A stretch of DNA of 64,000 nucleotides from Anaspis maculata (taxonomy: Eukaryota > Arthropoda > Insecta > Coleoptera > Scraptiidae), in assembly GCA_949128115.1 (NCBI GenBank), contig OX421964.1:35704177-35768176 (forward strand), given 5' to 3'. The notes beneath the pieces are model-generated. The model was not told the origin of the DNA. It saw nothing but the letters and a program-made list of their open reading frames with translations, and did not search any database. This document shows, one piece after another, positions 1 through 12,233 of the stretch. Made by a program: the position numbers and the translations under genes. Every line of letters starts with the position of its first letter. The stretch's first letter is position 1.

Positions 1-3000
1 TCACCTCAGCCTTGCTTGAGCTTTGTCTCCAAGGACCTTAATTTTTTTTCTTAAATCTCTTTGTTTCCCTTCGGGCCGGACCGAAATGTTGACACTTATT
101 CCTCCGGAACTAGGGATAGCGCCATCGCAATTTTTTGTCAGGATTTCCTTTATAGTGTGTACTACCAACCCATCACCTCAGCATTGCTCGAGCTTAGTCT
201 CCAAGGACCTTAATTTTTTTTCTTCAATCTCTTTGTTACCCCTCGGGCCGGACCGAAATGTTGACACTAATTCCTCCGGAACTAGGGATAGCGCCATCGC
301 AATTTTATGTCAGGATTTTCTTTATAGTGTGTACTACCAACCCATCACCTCAGCCTTGCTTGAGCTTTGTCTCCAAGGACCTTAATTTTTTTTCTTCAAT
401 CTCTTTGTTACCCTTCGGGCCGGACCGAAATGTTGACACTTATTCCTCCGGAACTAGGGATAGCGCCATCGCAATTTTTTGTCAGGATTTCCTTTATAGT
501 GTGTACTACCAACCCATCACCTCAGCATTGCTCGAGCTTAGTCTCCAAGGACCTTAATTTTTTTTCTTCAATCTCTTTGTTACCCCTCGGGCCGGACCGA
601 AATGTTGACACTAATTCCTCCGGAACTAGGGATAGCGCCATCGCAATTTTTGTCAGGATTTTCTTTATAGTGTGTACTACCAATCCATCACCTCAGCATT
701 GCTCGAGCTTTGTCTCCAAGGACCTTAATTTTTTTTCTTAAATACCTTTGTTACCCTTCGGGCCGGACCGAAATGTTGACACTTATTCCTCCGGAACTAG
801 GGATAGCGCCATCGCAATTTTTTGTCAGGATTTCCTTTATAGTGTGTACTACCAACCCATCACCTCAGCATTGCTCGAGCTTTGTCTCCAAGGACCTTAA
901 TTTTTTTTCTTCAATCTCTTTGTTACCCCTCGGGCCGGACCGAAATGTTGACACTAATTCCTCCGGAACTAGGGATAGCGCCATCGCAATTTTTTGTCAG
1001 AATTTTCTTTATAGTGTGTACTACCAACCCATTACCTCAGCATTGCTCGAGCTTTGTCTCCAAGGACCTTAATTTTTTTTCTTAAATCTCTTTGTTACCC
1101 TTCGGGCCGGACCGAAATGTTGACACTTATTCCTCCGGAACTAGGGATAGCGCCATCGCAATTTTTTGTCAGGATTTCCTTTATAGTGTGTACTACCAAC
1201 CCATCACCTCAGCATTGCTCGAGCTTAGTCTCCAAGGACCTTAATTTTTTTTCTTCAATCTCTTTGTTACCCCTCGGGCCGGACCGAAATGTTAACACTA
1301 ATTCCTCCGGAACTAGGGATAGCGCCATCATACTTTTTTGTCAGGATTTTCTTTATAGTGTGTACTACCAACCCATCACCTCAGCCCTGCTTGAGCTTTG
1401 TCTCCAAGGACCTTAATTTTTTTTTTCAAATCTCTTTGTTACCCTTCGGGCCGGACCGAAATGTTGACACTTATTCCTCCGGAACTAGGGATAGCGCCAT
1501 CGCAATTTTTTGTCAGGATTTCCTTTATAGTGTGTACTACCAACCCATCACCTCAGCATTGCTCGAGCTTAGTCTCCAAGGACCTTAATTTTTTTTCTTC
1601 AATCTCTTTGTTACCCCTCGGGCCGGACCGAAATGTTGACACTAATTCCTCCGGAACTAGGGATAGCGCCATCGCAATTTTTTGTCAGGATTTTCTTTAT
1701 AGTGTGTACTACCAACCCATCACCTCAGCCTTGCTTGAGCTTTGTCTCCAAGGACCTTAATTTTTTTTCTTCAATCTCTTTGTTACCCTTCGGGCCGGAC
1801 CGAAATGTTGACACTAATTCCTCCGGAACTAGGGATTGCGCCATCGCAATTTTTTGTCAGGATTTTCTTTATAGTGTGTACTACCAATCCATCACCTCAG
1901 CATTGCTCGAGCTTTGTCTCCAAGGACCTTAATTTTTTTTCTTAAATCTCTTTGTTACCCTTCGGGCCGGACCGAAATGTTGACACTTATTCCTCCGGAA
2001 CTAGGGATAGCGCCATCGCAATTTTTTGTCAGGATTTCCTTTATAGTGTGTACTACCAACCCATCACCTCAGCATTGCTCGAGCTTTGTCTCCAAGGACC
2101 TTAATTTTTTTTCTTCAATCTCTTTGTTACCCCTCGGGCCGGACCGAAATGTTGACACTTATTCCTCCGGAACTAGGGATAGCGCCATCGCAATTTTTTG
2201 TCAGAATTTTTTTATAGTGTGTACTACCAACTCATTACCTCAGCATTGCTCGAGCTTTGTCTCCAAGGACCTTAATTTTTTTTCTTAAATCTCTTTGTTA
2301 CCCTTCGGGCCGGACCGAAATGTTGACACTTATTCCTCCGGAACTAGGGATAGCGCCATCGCAATTTTTTGTCAGGATTTCTTTTATAGTGTGTACTACC
2401 AACCCATCATCTCAGCATTGCTCGAGCTTAGTCTCCAAGGACCTTAATTTTTTTTCTTCAATCTCTTTGTTACCCCTCGGGCCGGACCGAAATGTTGACA
2501 CTAATTCCTCCGGAACTAGGGATAGCGCCATCGCAATTTTTTGTCAGGATTTTCTTTATAGTGTGTACTACCAACCCATCACCTCAGCCTTGCTTGAGCT
2601 TTGTCTCCAAGGACCTTAATTTTTTTTCTTCAATCTCTTTGTTACCCTTCGGGCCGGACCGAAATGTTGACACTTATTCCTCCGGAACTAGGGATAGCGC
2701 CATCGCAATTTTTTGTCAGGATTTCCTTTATAGTGTGTACTACCAACCCATTGTCTCAGCATTGCTCGAGCTTAGTCTCCAAGGACCTTAATTTTTTTTC
2801 TTCAATCTCTTTGTTACCCCTCGGGCCGGACCGAAATGTTGACACTAATTCCTCCGGAACTAGGGATAGCGCCATCGCAATTTTTTGTCAGGATTTTCTT
2901 TATAGTGTGTACTACCAACCCATCACCTCAGCCTTGCTTGAGCTTTGTCTCCAAGGACCTTAATTTTTTTTCCTAAATCTCTTTGTTACCCTTCGGGCCG

Positions 3001-3654
3001 AACCGAAATGTTGACACTTATTCCTCCGGAACTAAAGATAGCGCCATCGCAATTTTTTGTCAGGATTTCCTTTATAGTGTGTACTACCAACCCATCACCT
3101 CAGCATTGCTCGAGCTTAGTCTCCAAGGACCTTAATTTTTTTTCTTCAATCTCTTTGTTACCCCTCGGGCCGGACCGAAGTGTTGACACTAATTCCTCCG
3201 GAACTAGGGATAGCGCCATCGCAATTTTTTGTCAGGATTTTCTTTATAGTGTGTACTACCAACCCATCACCTCAGCCTTGCTTGAGCTTTGTCTCCAAGG
3301 ACCTTAATTTTTTTTCTTCAATCTCTTTGTTACCCCTCGGGCCGGACCGAAATGTTGACACTAATTCCTCCGGAACTAGGGATAGCGCCATCGCAATTTT
3401 TTGTCAGGATTTTCTTTATAGTGTGTACTACCAACCCATCACCTCAGCCTTGCTTGAGCTTTGTCTCCAAGGACCTTAATTTTTTTTCTTCAATCTCTTT
3501 GTTACCCCTCGGGCCGGACCGAAATGTTGACACTAATTCCTCCGGAACTAGGGATAGCGCCATCGCAATTTTTTGTCAGGATTTTCTTTATAGTGTGTAC
3601 TACCAACCCATCACCTCAGCATTGCTCGAGCTTTGTCTCCAAGGACTGGAGACA
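1..3654. repeat. 172-bp satellite array (about 21 monomers, array edge)
   Basis: The anchor CTCCAAGGAC recurs at 27, 199, 371, 543, 714, 886, 1058, 1230, 1402, 1574, 1746, 1918, 2090, 2261, 2433, 2605, 2777, 2949, 3121, 3293, 3465 and 3637. That is 21 periods, nineteen of 172 bp and two of 171 bp. Two monomer classes alternate for most of the array. Class A has CTTATT, GGATTTCC and usually GAGCTTAG; class B has CTAATT, GGATTTTC and usually GAGCTTTG. The array is cut by the left window edge and stops at about 3645. Every frame through it is open for 60-136 codons only because the unit repeats; I see no gene. Monomer length is close to a nucleosome repeat, as in many centromeric or heterochromatic satellites. 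Confidence 0.98.
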
Positions 3655-4581
3655 AGCTGGGCTTCCTGTTGTTTGTGCTCGTACCTACCGTGCGGCTGAA
3701 CTTGCTTGTGATAACTTGAGTTAGTTATCCCCGTGCATTGTGATTGCATTGAGTAGTCATAGCTTATCAATTATCACCTGCCTCAAGAGTTTGCTCAGTG
3801 ACATTCAAGTTCTTTTATGTAATTCTTCTAACAGTTGTTGTACAAGCATCAAAGTCACGCAAATCATAGATGACAACGTCTGCCAGATAAACATAAAACG
3901 TCAGTGCCGGGGTGTGTCCATAGCAACTGAAATATTAGGGTATGATCATACGGAAGCCATAAATGCGGTTTTTTGGAGTGTCTCCAGTAATCTCTACTTC
4001 TTGCTGAAGAACATTTTCTTATGTTCTTCAAACATGCACCATGATAAAGAGAATTAACTAGGCTCTATGATCATTTTTTTACGAAAGCAGAAGTGCGGTC
4101 CCACATGGAGAAATAATAGCCGAAAATGTGGCACAGATTCAAGCCTTGCGTAGTCAAAGCGGGCAAAACATGGTCTTCGAAATTGATTTACTTCTTCGTT
4201 TTCTGTAACATTTAAGTCACATATTGTGTGTTTTCATGATCAGAGAACATCCTGGCAGTATTCTTGGAACTTTTTTTGCAGAAATTCGGTTTTCGTCATA
4301 GATTATTACGAGGCCCAATTCACCCCCAAAACTGAGAACCAGCCTTTGTCTATTAACAAATAAACGGCCATCAATCAAAGTTTGGCCGAGCTGTCGGTTG
4401 ACGGCTCTATACTAGATGGAGCTGAGTGTGTTCCATGGAAAAACTTCACAGAGCAAGCAGTGTGATTTCTGTAAATCTATCGAGAAGAGAAATACAATTT
4501 TTGATTAAATTGCTGTGGAATGAAGGAGCTCGTGTGATATGTTGAAGGGCCAGTTTCCAGTGTAAACAGCAGTAACTTATG
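3655..4581. other. Unique-looking sequence right of the satellite, no gene recognised
   Basis: A 105-codon open frame lies at 3740-4057 on the plus strand, but its translation has no domain, motif or signal I recognise and it starts from a non-ATG codon. I regard it as chance. The rest holds no repeat shared with other parts of the window that I can see. Confidence 0.4.
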
Positions 4582-4723
4582 GTGCTATTCTGTAAAAAAG
4601 ATAATTCTATGTAAGCGCTGTATCGCTGCAAGATGACACATGTGACAATGCAAAACATGATTACTTTTGTCATTTTACAGCGATGTAGCGCTTACATCGA
4701 TGTTTTTTTCTACATAATAGCGC
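4582..4723. repeat. Hairpin MITE, 142 bp
   Basis: The ends form an imperfect inverted repeat of about 55 bp: GTGCTATT at 4582 pairs with AATAGCGC ending at 4723, and ATGTAAGCGCTGTATCGCTG near 4609 pairs with its near-complement near 4680-4700. There is no coding capacity. I cannot assign a superfamily. Confidence 0.75.
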
Positions 4724-4760
4724 TATTAAGCTAGAGGTTAAATCTCATGGTACCTGCTAC

Positions 4761-4953
4761 AGCCATTCTCATTTACTCGGGGTCCCCGGGGCGCAGGTTC
4801 ACCTATATTGGCGCGTCACTGGTCGAGTTCATGCAACCAGTCCGATCAACAAAGCGTCCCGGTTGAACAGCCAATTGAACCAATGAGCTTGTATACCTGA
4901 AGACCTGCGCACGAGCTGCGAGCAAAAGGAACCGCCTATATGAGAAGGTCCAT
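4761..4953 (+). repeat. Dispersed repeat family, copy 1
   Basis: This stretch matches the reverse complement of 32,855-33,191 at high identity, with shared blocks such as GCGCAGGTTCACCTATATTGG-like and TATATGAGAAGGTC segments. A third partial copy begins at 40,971. It lacks the 130-bp palindrome present inside the 33-kb copy, so it represents the uninterrupted form. No coding potential or RNA polymerase III promoter boxes are evident, so it may be a MITE or SINE of unknown type. Confidence 0.8.
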
Positions 4954-6658
4954 TAAAAGTTCATTTCAAGTAAACTACGCACAAATCAATACGTCGTTCC
5001 AAAAAATTTTGCCTTTTTTCAATTTGATGTAAATTTGAATAACTACAATGAATTTGCATTCTGTTTGAAGTGTCCGTTGGCTCGATCCTTTGACTATCAG
5101 TTCGTGGTTTTGCAAGACACTTGATAATTCACATAAATTTTGTACAGGGTGTTCAATAAGACAGTGCAAAATTTGTGAATCGTCAAGAAGCTCCCGCTCG
5201 AAAAAGAATTTTTTCTCTTGAATTTTTACCACAACAAAGACCAGGTAAGCCCTAAACTACAGGGTGTTGCTTGGATTCTATGCTCATCTCCTTTATTTAC
5301 AGGGTGAGCACACAAAATTCATCTTTTTGGTTTTGCATGGATAACTTTTTTCCTTGTTGACCGACTTTAAAAATTTGCGGCTCATATTGAAGCTAAAACT
5401 ATAGGTAAAAAGACCTAAGGATCAGAATTGACTCAAGACAAACATTCAGAGCCAAGGGTTCAATGAAATGTGGCCCAAATTTGAAACGCCATCGGCAGCC
5501 CGTTTAGAAGGAGGATTTGCTAATAGCCACGTTTCTTTCGAATAAACCATTTATTCTGAATACATTATGGTCTTTGTTCTTGTCCTAGCCACGAATTGTG
5601 TAGGTGGAGGAATTCATTTACAACTGCATGTTCAAGGAAGAGACACAGTCCCTTGTTCACCTGAAGTTGGTCGTAACCAACACTACGAAAATAAAAACAT
5701 AGTCCAGTAAAATAAGGATTTAACCTGGAACAAATTAGGGGCAGGATGAAAAAAATATGGCGATGTAGAGAATAAAAAACTGAATAAGAAAAACGAAAGT
5801 TTCATTTCCAGTCATCCCGGGAACCATGGAAAAAAAATGGAGAAGATGGAAAAACATGCGCCGCGATCTTTCTTTTGAAACGGTGAGAGAACGGTGAGAG
5901 ATGTGTAAAAACTGTTGAGGACAAAGTTGTAGGGAATTTAATAATCTACAAAAAAGTCACTGGGAGCATATGTCTAACTTCTCCAGTTTAGCCGTTTATC
6001 GCAGTCAAAGTTGCGCGCCGGTCTAGTGAAGTGGAAAAACTGTCCGCGTGACCTTCTTTCTTGGATGCTGTGAGAACGACAAGAGATATCAAAAAATTGT
6101 GAGCGACAAAGCTGTAGAGAACTGAATGCTCCACTAGAAAATTTTCAAGGCCAATTATTATCTCTTCTAGTTTAGCCGTGAACCACGTTCGAAGTTGCGC
6201 GACAATCCTGTTGATAAAGTGTTTCTTCTGGAAAACTTACAAAAACCCTAGACTCGATGAAAAAACTATGACAATGTAGAGAATGAAAAACTGGATCTAA
6301 AAAACCAAAGTTTCATTCTACACCGTTTCGGGAAATCTAAGAAAAAAAAAGGAAAACTTGAAAAATAGTGATTTGCACTCGCAGCTTCCTCATTGAATAC
6401 TGAAATAAACGTAATAAATATGGAAAATCTGAACAAACTAGATTGTAGAGAATTGAATGATCTATAGAAAATTCCATGATGTCATGTATGCATCTTTGTC
6501 GACTTAGCTACGGAGCGCTATCAAAGTTGGGGTACATGACTCGTGACGCGTCGCATATGTGGTTAAACTGGCACGACGTTGCGGTCATTGTTTGATTGAT
6601 TATAAAACATGATCAAATGATTTGAAAAAAATGTGTGCTTTGTTTAACGTCTGGGTAG

Positions 6659-6886
6659 CTACTTATTGTTAGAAATATCATTGTAGTCATTATCATCGTC
6701 TTCCGAAACGACAATGCAGGAGGCGTCAGAACAGGTGGCTCCACTGCAGTGGTGGCAAAACTTGGTACACTTGAGGTCAGCTTTTCGGCATCCACAAAGC
6801 TTCTCGCAGTTTTTCAAGCATCTCCAGGAAATCAACCGTAGCAGATTTTCGCGAGCTACGTTATCCTGGGTTCTAATAGGCATCAA
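6659..6886 (-). pseudogene. CXC-type cysteine-rich C-terminal fragment of a transposon-associated protein
   Basis: The frame encodes 75 residues. Residues about 12-55 carry regularly spaced cysteines (C23, C27, C31, C33, C39, C43, C46, C51, C55) in the order CLKNC, CGCRKADLKC, CHHC, ATC. This resembles the tesmin/TSO1-like CXC tail of a large, multicopy, unnamed invertebrate protein family whose members have upstream EEAD and DTD acidic motifs. Only the C-terminus survives. The acidic tail after it (SEDDDND) ends at a stop near the left arm of the foldback element. The upstream sequence toward 7295 shows none of the nuclease-like core. I infer an internal-deletion derivative of an autonomous element, with related coding remains at 48.9-50.8 kb. 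Confidence 0.6.
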
Positions 6887-7073
6887 CAGAGAAATGTTTA
6901 ATTTCCAACCCCATTGTTCAGGTGGACAGTTGTTTATTATCTCCGAGCTGTTGTTGAATGATCATTGTTCATCAGAAATCAGTTGAAAAACATCATTATC
7001 TAACGTGGATCACGTTTTTCTATTATATACATATTGTGTTACAAAATACGAGTACTCTCTCAGTTTTAGGCCT

Positions 7074-7215
7074 GAGTGTCACGATACTGTTTTCGTACTA
7101 TTTTGATGATATAAATATATGATTAGAAACGACAAATTCAGAAGTTCCCTAGCAACCTAGTCTCTCGTCCTAGATTTCTAGAATGAAAATATGACAAAAT
7201 AGTATAGTGACACTC
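7074..7215. repeat. Small MITE nested in the foldback loop
   Basis: The termini GAGTGTCACGATACTG and its near-complement ending TAGTGACACTC form an inverted repeat of about 30 bp across a 142-bp unit. It lies wholly inside the spacer of the 5.0-8.9-kb foldback element, so it probably inserted later. Confidence 0.6.
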
Positions 7216-8905
7216 ACGACTTCAATTTTGCCAAACAAGAAACTTTATACATAACAAAGCGTTCATCCGCGGAGTTACATTTCCAACAATAGTTACCAGA
7301 CGTTCAACAAAGCACGCAATTTTTTCAAATCATTCAATCATGTTCTATAATCAATTGAACAATGACCGCAACGTCGTGCCAGTTTGACCACATATGCGAC
7401 GCGTCACTAGTCATGTACCCCAACTTTGATAGCGCTCCGCAGCTAAGTCGACAAAGATGCATACATGTCATCACGGCATTTTCTATAGATCATTTAACCC
7501 TCTACAAGCTAGTTTGTTCAGATTTTCCATATTTATTACGTTTATTTCAGTATTTAATGAGGGAGCTGGGAGTGCAAATCGCTATTTTCCAGCTTTTTCT
7601 TTTTTTTTTCTTGGATTACCCGAAACGGTGTGGAATGAAACTTTGGTTTTTTGGATCCAGTTTTTCATCCTCTACATTGTTATAGTTTTTTCATCTAGTC
7701 TAGGGTCTTTGTAAGTTTTCCAGAAGAACCACTTCATCAACAGGATTGTCGCGCAACTTCGAACGTGGTTCACGGCTGAACTAGGAAAGATAATAACTGG
7801 CCTTGAAGATTTTCTAGTGGAGCATTCAATTCTCTACAACTTTGTCACTCACAACTTTTTGATATCTCTTATCGTTCTCACAGCATCCAAGAAGGAAGGT
7901 CACGCGGACAGTTTTTCCACTTCACTAGACCGGCGCGCAACTTTGACTGCGATAAACGGCTAAACTGAGGGAGTTAGACATATGCCCCCAGGGATTTTTT
8001 TGTAGATGACTGAATTCCCTACAACTTTGTCCCTGACAGTTTTCACACATCTCTCACCGTTCTCTCACCGTTCCAAAAGAAAGATCGCAGCGCATGTTTT
8101 TCCATCTTCTCCATTTTTTCCCATGGTTCCCGGGATGACTGGAAATGGAATTTTGGTTTTTCTTACTCAGTTTTTCATTCTCTACATCGCCATATTTTTT
8201 TCATCCTGCCCCTAATTTGTTCCAACTTCGGCCTAAAAATCGCCTCATTTTACTGGACTAACAATGAATTACCTAAACTGGTTTGTCCATTACTCATTGT
8301 TTTGATTTTTGTAGTCTTGGTTACGACCAATTTGAGGTGATCACGGGGCTGTTTCTCCTTCTTGAACATTCAGTTGTAATTGGATTCCTTCATCTACAAT
8401 TTTTGGCTAGGACAAGCAAGAAAAACCTCAATGTATTCAGAATTAATGATTTCTTTGAAAGAAAAGTGACTTTTAGCTAATCCTTCTCCCAAACGAGCAG
8501 TGGACGGCGTTTAGGATTTGGGCCAACTTTTATTGAACACTTGATGCTGAATGTTTGCCTCGACTCAATTCTGATCCTTAGGTCTTTTTACCTGAAGTTT
8601 TAGCTTTAATATGAGCCACTAGTTTTTAAAATCATCGGTCAACGACGAAAAAAGTTATCCATGCAAAACCAAGAAGATGATTCCTTTGTGCTCACCCTGT
8701 AAATAAAGGAGATAAGCAGAGAATTAAAAAAAAAATTCTTCTTCGAACGGGAGCTTCTTGGCGATTAAGAAATTTTGCACTACTTTATTGAACACCTGTA
8801 CAAAATTAATGTGAATTATCTAGTGTCTTGCAAAACCACGGACTGATAGCCAAAGGATCAAGTCAACGGACACTTCAAACAGAATGCAAATTCATTGTAG
8901 TAATC

Positions 8906-9600
8906 CAAGCTCAAGCTCACTTGGATGCCGTCGATTGTGGGCCCAATTTTATTGTAATATACTAACTAAGTCAATTCGGTGCACGTCTGTCATTTACAAA
9001 CCTTACAATTGTCCTTTGTGGTATCGTTGCCTGATCATGAGATGGGGTCTTGGCTGGCCCTTCAACTGAGGCCGTCTGACGCTGTAGACAGCAACAACTC
9101 ATACACTCTATTCACACGACTGCGTTTGCAAGACCGTGCTCCCTGACAGTGTTCTCCCACGAAGACTAATGCGCTTTTGTTTTTACTGTGGGTCAGCTAG
9201 AGGAGTAGCTGCTACCATCTGCTAATTAGGCGAGATAGGGCTGCACCCATCATCGTCACCTCCGACGATCTCATCAAGGGAGCTTAAAATTTGGTACCGG
9301 AGAGTTCACAGGGCTCAATCCCGGTCGAGCAGACCATCTGCTTGGGTGGTGGGCTGTATGTGTGGTAGATACCGTAATTCGGTACAGGGCTCTCCAAGTA
9401 CTCTGAGTGGATGACCTGCGCTCACAGAGCTCGTATACTAGCATAGCTAGTAGGATTCGTTACGGTCACAATTTTCTCCAGTTGGTAACACAAATTTGTA
9501 CCAAACTTCTCGGCCCTTGTAGCTCCATTGAACAACCTCCTTCCTGAGGTGGTTCCGTTTTGCTATACCACGGAATGTTCGCAGCATTCACCGCTCTCAA
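8906..9600. other. No gene or repeat recognised
   Basis: Short open frames only. I see no similarity to other parts of the window. A few codons of retroelement-like sequence may start just before 9600, but nothing can be named. Confidence 0.3.
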
Positions 9601-9990
9601 ACAGTGCCTCATGACCACTCGAATCGTCAGGTGTCCCGATTTCTCCCGGCCATGACTGGAATCAAACCGATGCCAGTGATTTTGGACGGAGAGCGGAAAT
9701 ATAAAGCGACTGAAAAGGAGTGCCTCGGAGTGGTGTGGGCCATTGAGAAATTTTGCGCCTACGTTGAAAGCGGCATTTCACGGTGGTCACCGACCACTTT
9801 GCTCTGAAACGAGCTCATTCAGGGGCCTGAACCTTCGACTCGTTTGTCCACCTGTAACAGTATGACTCTGCCGTGGTTCGACTAGTCGTCAGACAACGTG
9901 GTTCCGGACTTGTTCAAAAGACCAGGTTTGGTCAATAATTTGGCACCGGCGTAAACTTTCTCGAGGGTTCTCTCCAGGACGTTCGGGATC
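9600..9990 (+). pseudogene. Gypsy-type RNase H relic
   Basis: Plus-strand frames encode KYKATEKECLGVVWAIEKF, then, after a frame change, FTVVTDHFAL and further on a PGLVN-like segment. This is the order of conserved blocks in the RNase H domain and the following linker of Ty3/Gypsy pol: the ATEKECLxxVWAxEKF block, the TDHxxL block, and the segment before the integrase. Frameshifts and stops separate the blocks, so the gene is dead. There are no LTRs, and protease or RT are absent upstream. The family assignment to Gypsy rather than another LTR group is from motif style only. Confidence 0.7.
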
Positions 9991-12228
9991 CCTGATTTTG
10001 GAGAATGCAAGACGAGATTAGCAGGGACCGGTTACGTTTTCTCTTCTTTGGAAATGGCAGGGGGAGTTTCGTCTAAAAAGCGGCCCGGAGCCACCACTGA
10101 ACACTGCCACTTGCTACGCGAGAGCGTGAAGGTTGGTCGTGTCCCGGAAGCAACCTTATAATGATTATCGTGTCTAAGGAAATATCCCTAGACCTAGACC
10201 ATTGCGGTGTAAACATAGGATAATTCTTAAATAAGGTGGGAATCTCAAAATTGATTGCTAAAATTGGTAATAACGGAAATGAAATCAAATGAGGCTGATC
10301 ATAGTTTTTTGCTTTTTCGTTAAATGAAAGTCTAGAGTTTACACTCTTGTCAATTATTTGCAAATGTTCCTCTTGCCACACCACTGGCTATGATTATCAA
10401 AGACGTCATTACCTCTCAGTTAACACTTGGCGGTAGAGTGAGAGAAGTCAAGTAAATACATTTTGTACCAATGCAAAGGAGGTAGATACGCCGAAAACTA
10501 TGGAAACATTGCTGAGAAAACTATGGAAGACGTTCAAACTATGACTGGCTAGCGGTGAAGTATGTTGTTTTCGATAGATTCAAGGAACTGTGTTTCTGTT
10601 TCGAAATATTTTCAAAATTCGGAAAATGTCATGTTCTTGACAATATTGATATTGTGGGTTTCAAGTTTTTTTCAAATGGTTGGATTCGTAAGTTTCGATT
10701 TCATTCTGGTTTATTTTTCTTCGTTAGTTGTTAGTTTAGGCAAAGAGGGTTAAATTCAGAGACGCCACTCATCCTAAACATACTCTCATCTCACCCTTCA
10801 CTCGAATGACATTGTGAGATATTTTAGTGCATCCTTGACTGCGCCAAATATCCACTCACACGTCACTCAATTCCATACTACTGACAATCCAAGAGTGACT
10901 CCTTCCCCCTCCTTATTCATGAATTCGAAACTGAGCATTGAGGCCACAACACCTGGTGAGAGATAGTGAAGGTTGGGTGGCGTGGTTTGAGTTTGGTCCT
11001 GAGTGACAAAACTGCCCAACAATTATCCATCCAGTTGTCGATATTGACGATGCGGCACAAGCCTTGTTTGATAGACGCGGAAAAACAATGAATTTAGAAC
11101 AAGCTCTCTGTGGGGAATTTCCTATTTTTCCATGGAACACCAGCATAGGATAATCAGTGAAAGTGCTAAATTGATAATTACACAAACTTGACCGTCGCCT
11201 CTGTTATCTGATGCCTTTCGCTACGCGGTCCCTCAATGACCGGCAGAAAGGGGCCTCGTTTGTTCCTCATAATCCTCGTAATATTATTCATAATGCATCG
11301 CTAATGTCGTGTTTACGTGCAAGTAGGTAGTGTAGTGTGCGATTATGGTTAAAAGTGCGTATAATAGTTAATAATAACACACACAATGCAGACACGCATA
11401 GTTAGTACGGGTATAATAGGCATAACAAAGTAAATGATGTGGATAGTTCAGTAATAAGTAGCAGTAAAGGTATAGGTATACAGGTATTGAAGAGGTTAGT
11501 GGTGATTTTTTTTTCTTTTCGAGTATGGGTTCGATTAACAAAACAAAAAAAGTAAGCACACAGTTACACACACCTTGATCGGACAACGTTGCGGTCGCAT
11601 GGCCTGCTTACCTTTGACGATATGAGCGTCAAAGTTGGGGACGATTCCTGAAACAAATTAAAAACTACAATTAATATTCAAGTGCAAAGGTAACAACCGA
11701 GCGTACAGACAAAGCGCGGGAACACACGACGTTCATGTTCCAATTTAATTGCAAATTCGCGAGCAACCCTCTTTGTGTACCTATACTGCTCAGTGTTGTG
11801 TAGGTATTGTACGTGACATCGCCTCGGGCCTTGGCCGCGTATAACGAGCTTTGGTTGCTTCAGAGGGTGTAAGCCTTCGGTTGTTGTTTTTTGCGTTCAG
11901 TTGTTTGGGATTACTTTCAAATTATTTCACAGGGCTGGTCACGGGCGCCACGGCATAAACGAAAACACCAACTAATTGTTAATGCCTAATGTATAATATT
12001 AATTCTGAACCGGTTTTCCTCCATTACAGCTACAACCGCTTCAGCATGCTCCAGGGAAGTGGGCTTTCTCCATTCAAGTTTGAACATTGGGTCATCCAGT
12101 AAGCACGGACGCATGTCAAATAAACGTTCAAAAAACGTATAAACGTTTAACGTTTGTATTAAACCGTTTTCAGCTCGAGCTGGCAACTAACAATGAAATG
12201 AGATGTTCAATTAGCGTTACTGATAACT
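9991..12228. other. About 2.2 kb without a recognisable gene
   Basis: Open frames at 10,073-10,384 (minus), 10,913-11,185 (minus) and 11,986-12,186 (minus) have no recognisable domains. 11,370-11,480 is rich in TA and TAG steps typical of arthropod intergenic DNA. I see no structured repeat. Confidence 0.3.
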
Positions 12229-12233
12229 AACCC

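Larger units (their letters stand above)
5038..8905. mobile_element. Giant foldback (inverted-repeat) element, about 3.9 kb
   Basis: The left arm (about 5038-6660) is the reverse complement of the right arm (about 7295-8905). For example, ACTACAATGAATTTGCATTC at 5042 mirrors 8882-8901, and GACGCGTCGCATATGTGG near 6547 mirrors about 7395. Inner arm identity looks near 90 percent by eye; outer parts are more diverged and carry small indels. The arms contain a degenerate internal repeat (see findings). The loop (6660-7295) contains a cysteine-rich coding fragment and a nested small MITE. Long, internally repetitive arms resemble Foldback/Galileo-type DNA elements, but no transposase of that type is visible and the true termini and target duplication are not resolved. 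Confidence 0.88.

Noticed and set aside
1..3645. CRISPR-like periodicity
   Set aside because: Whole 172-bp units repeat without variable spacers, so it is a satellite.
23..3724. Series of 60-136-codon open frames on the plus strand
   Set aside because: They are frames through the 172-bp satellite, which happens to lack stops in phase; the translated sequence repeats with the monomer.
9290..9345. B-box-like GTTCACAGGGCTCAATCCC as a tRNA or SINE
   Set aside because: No A box at proper spacing and no cloverleaf can be drawn.
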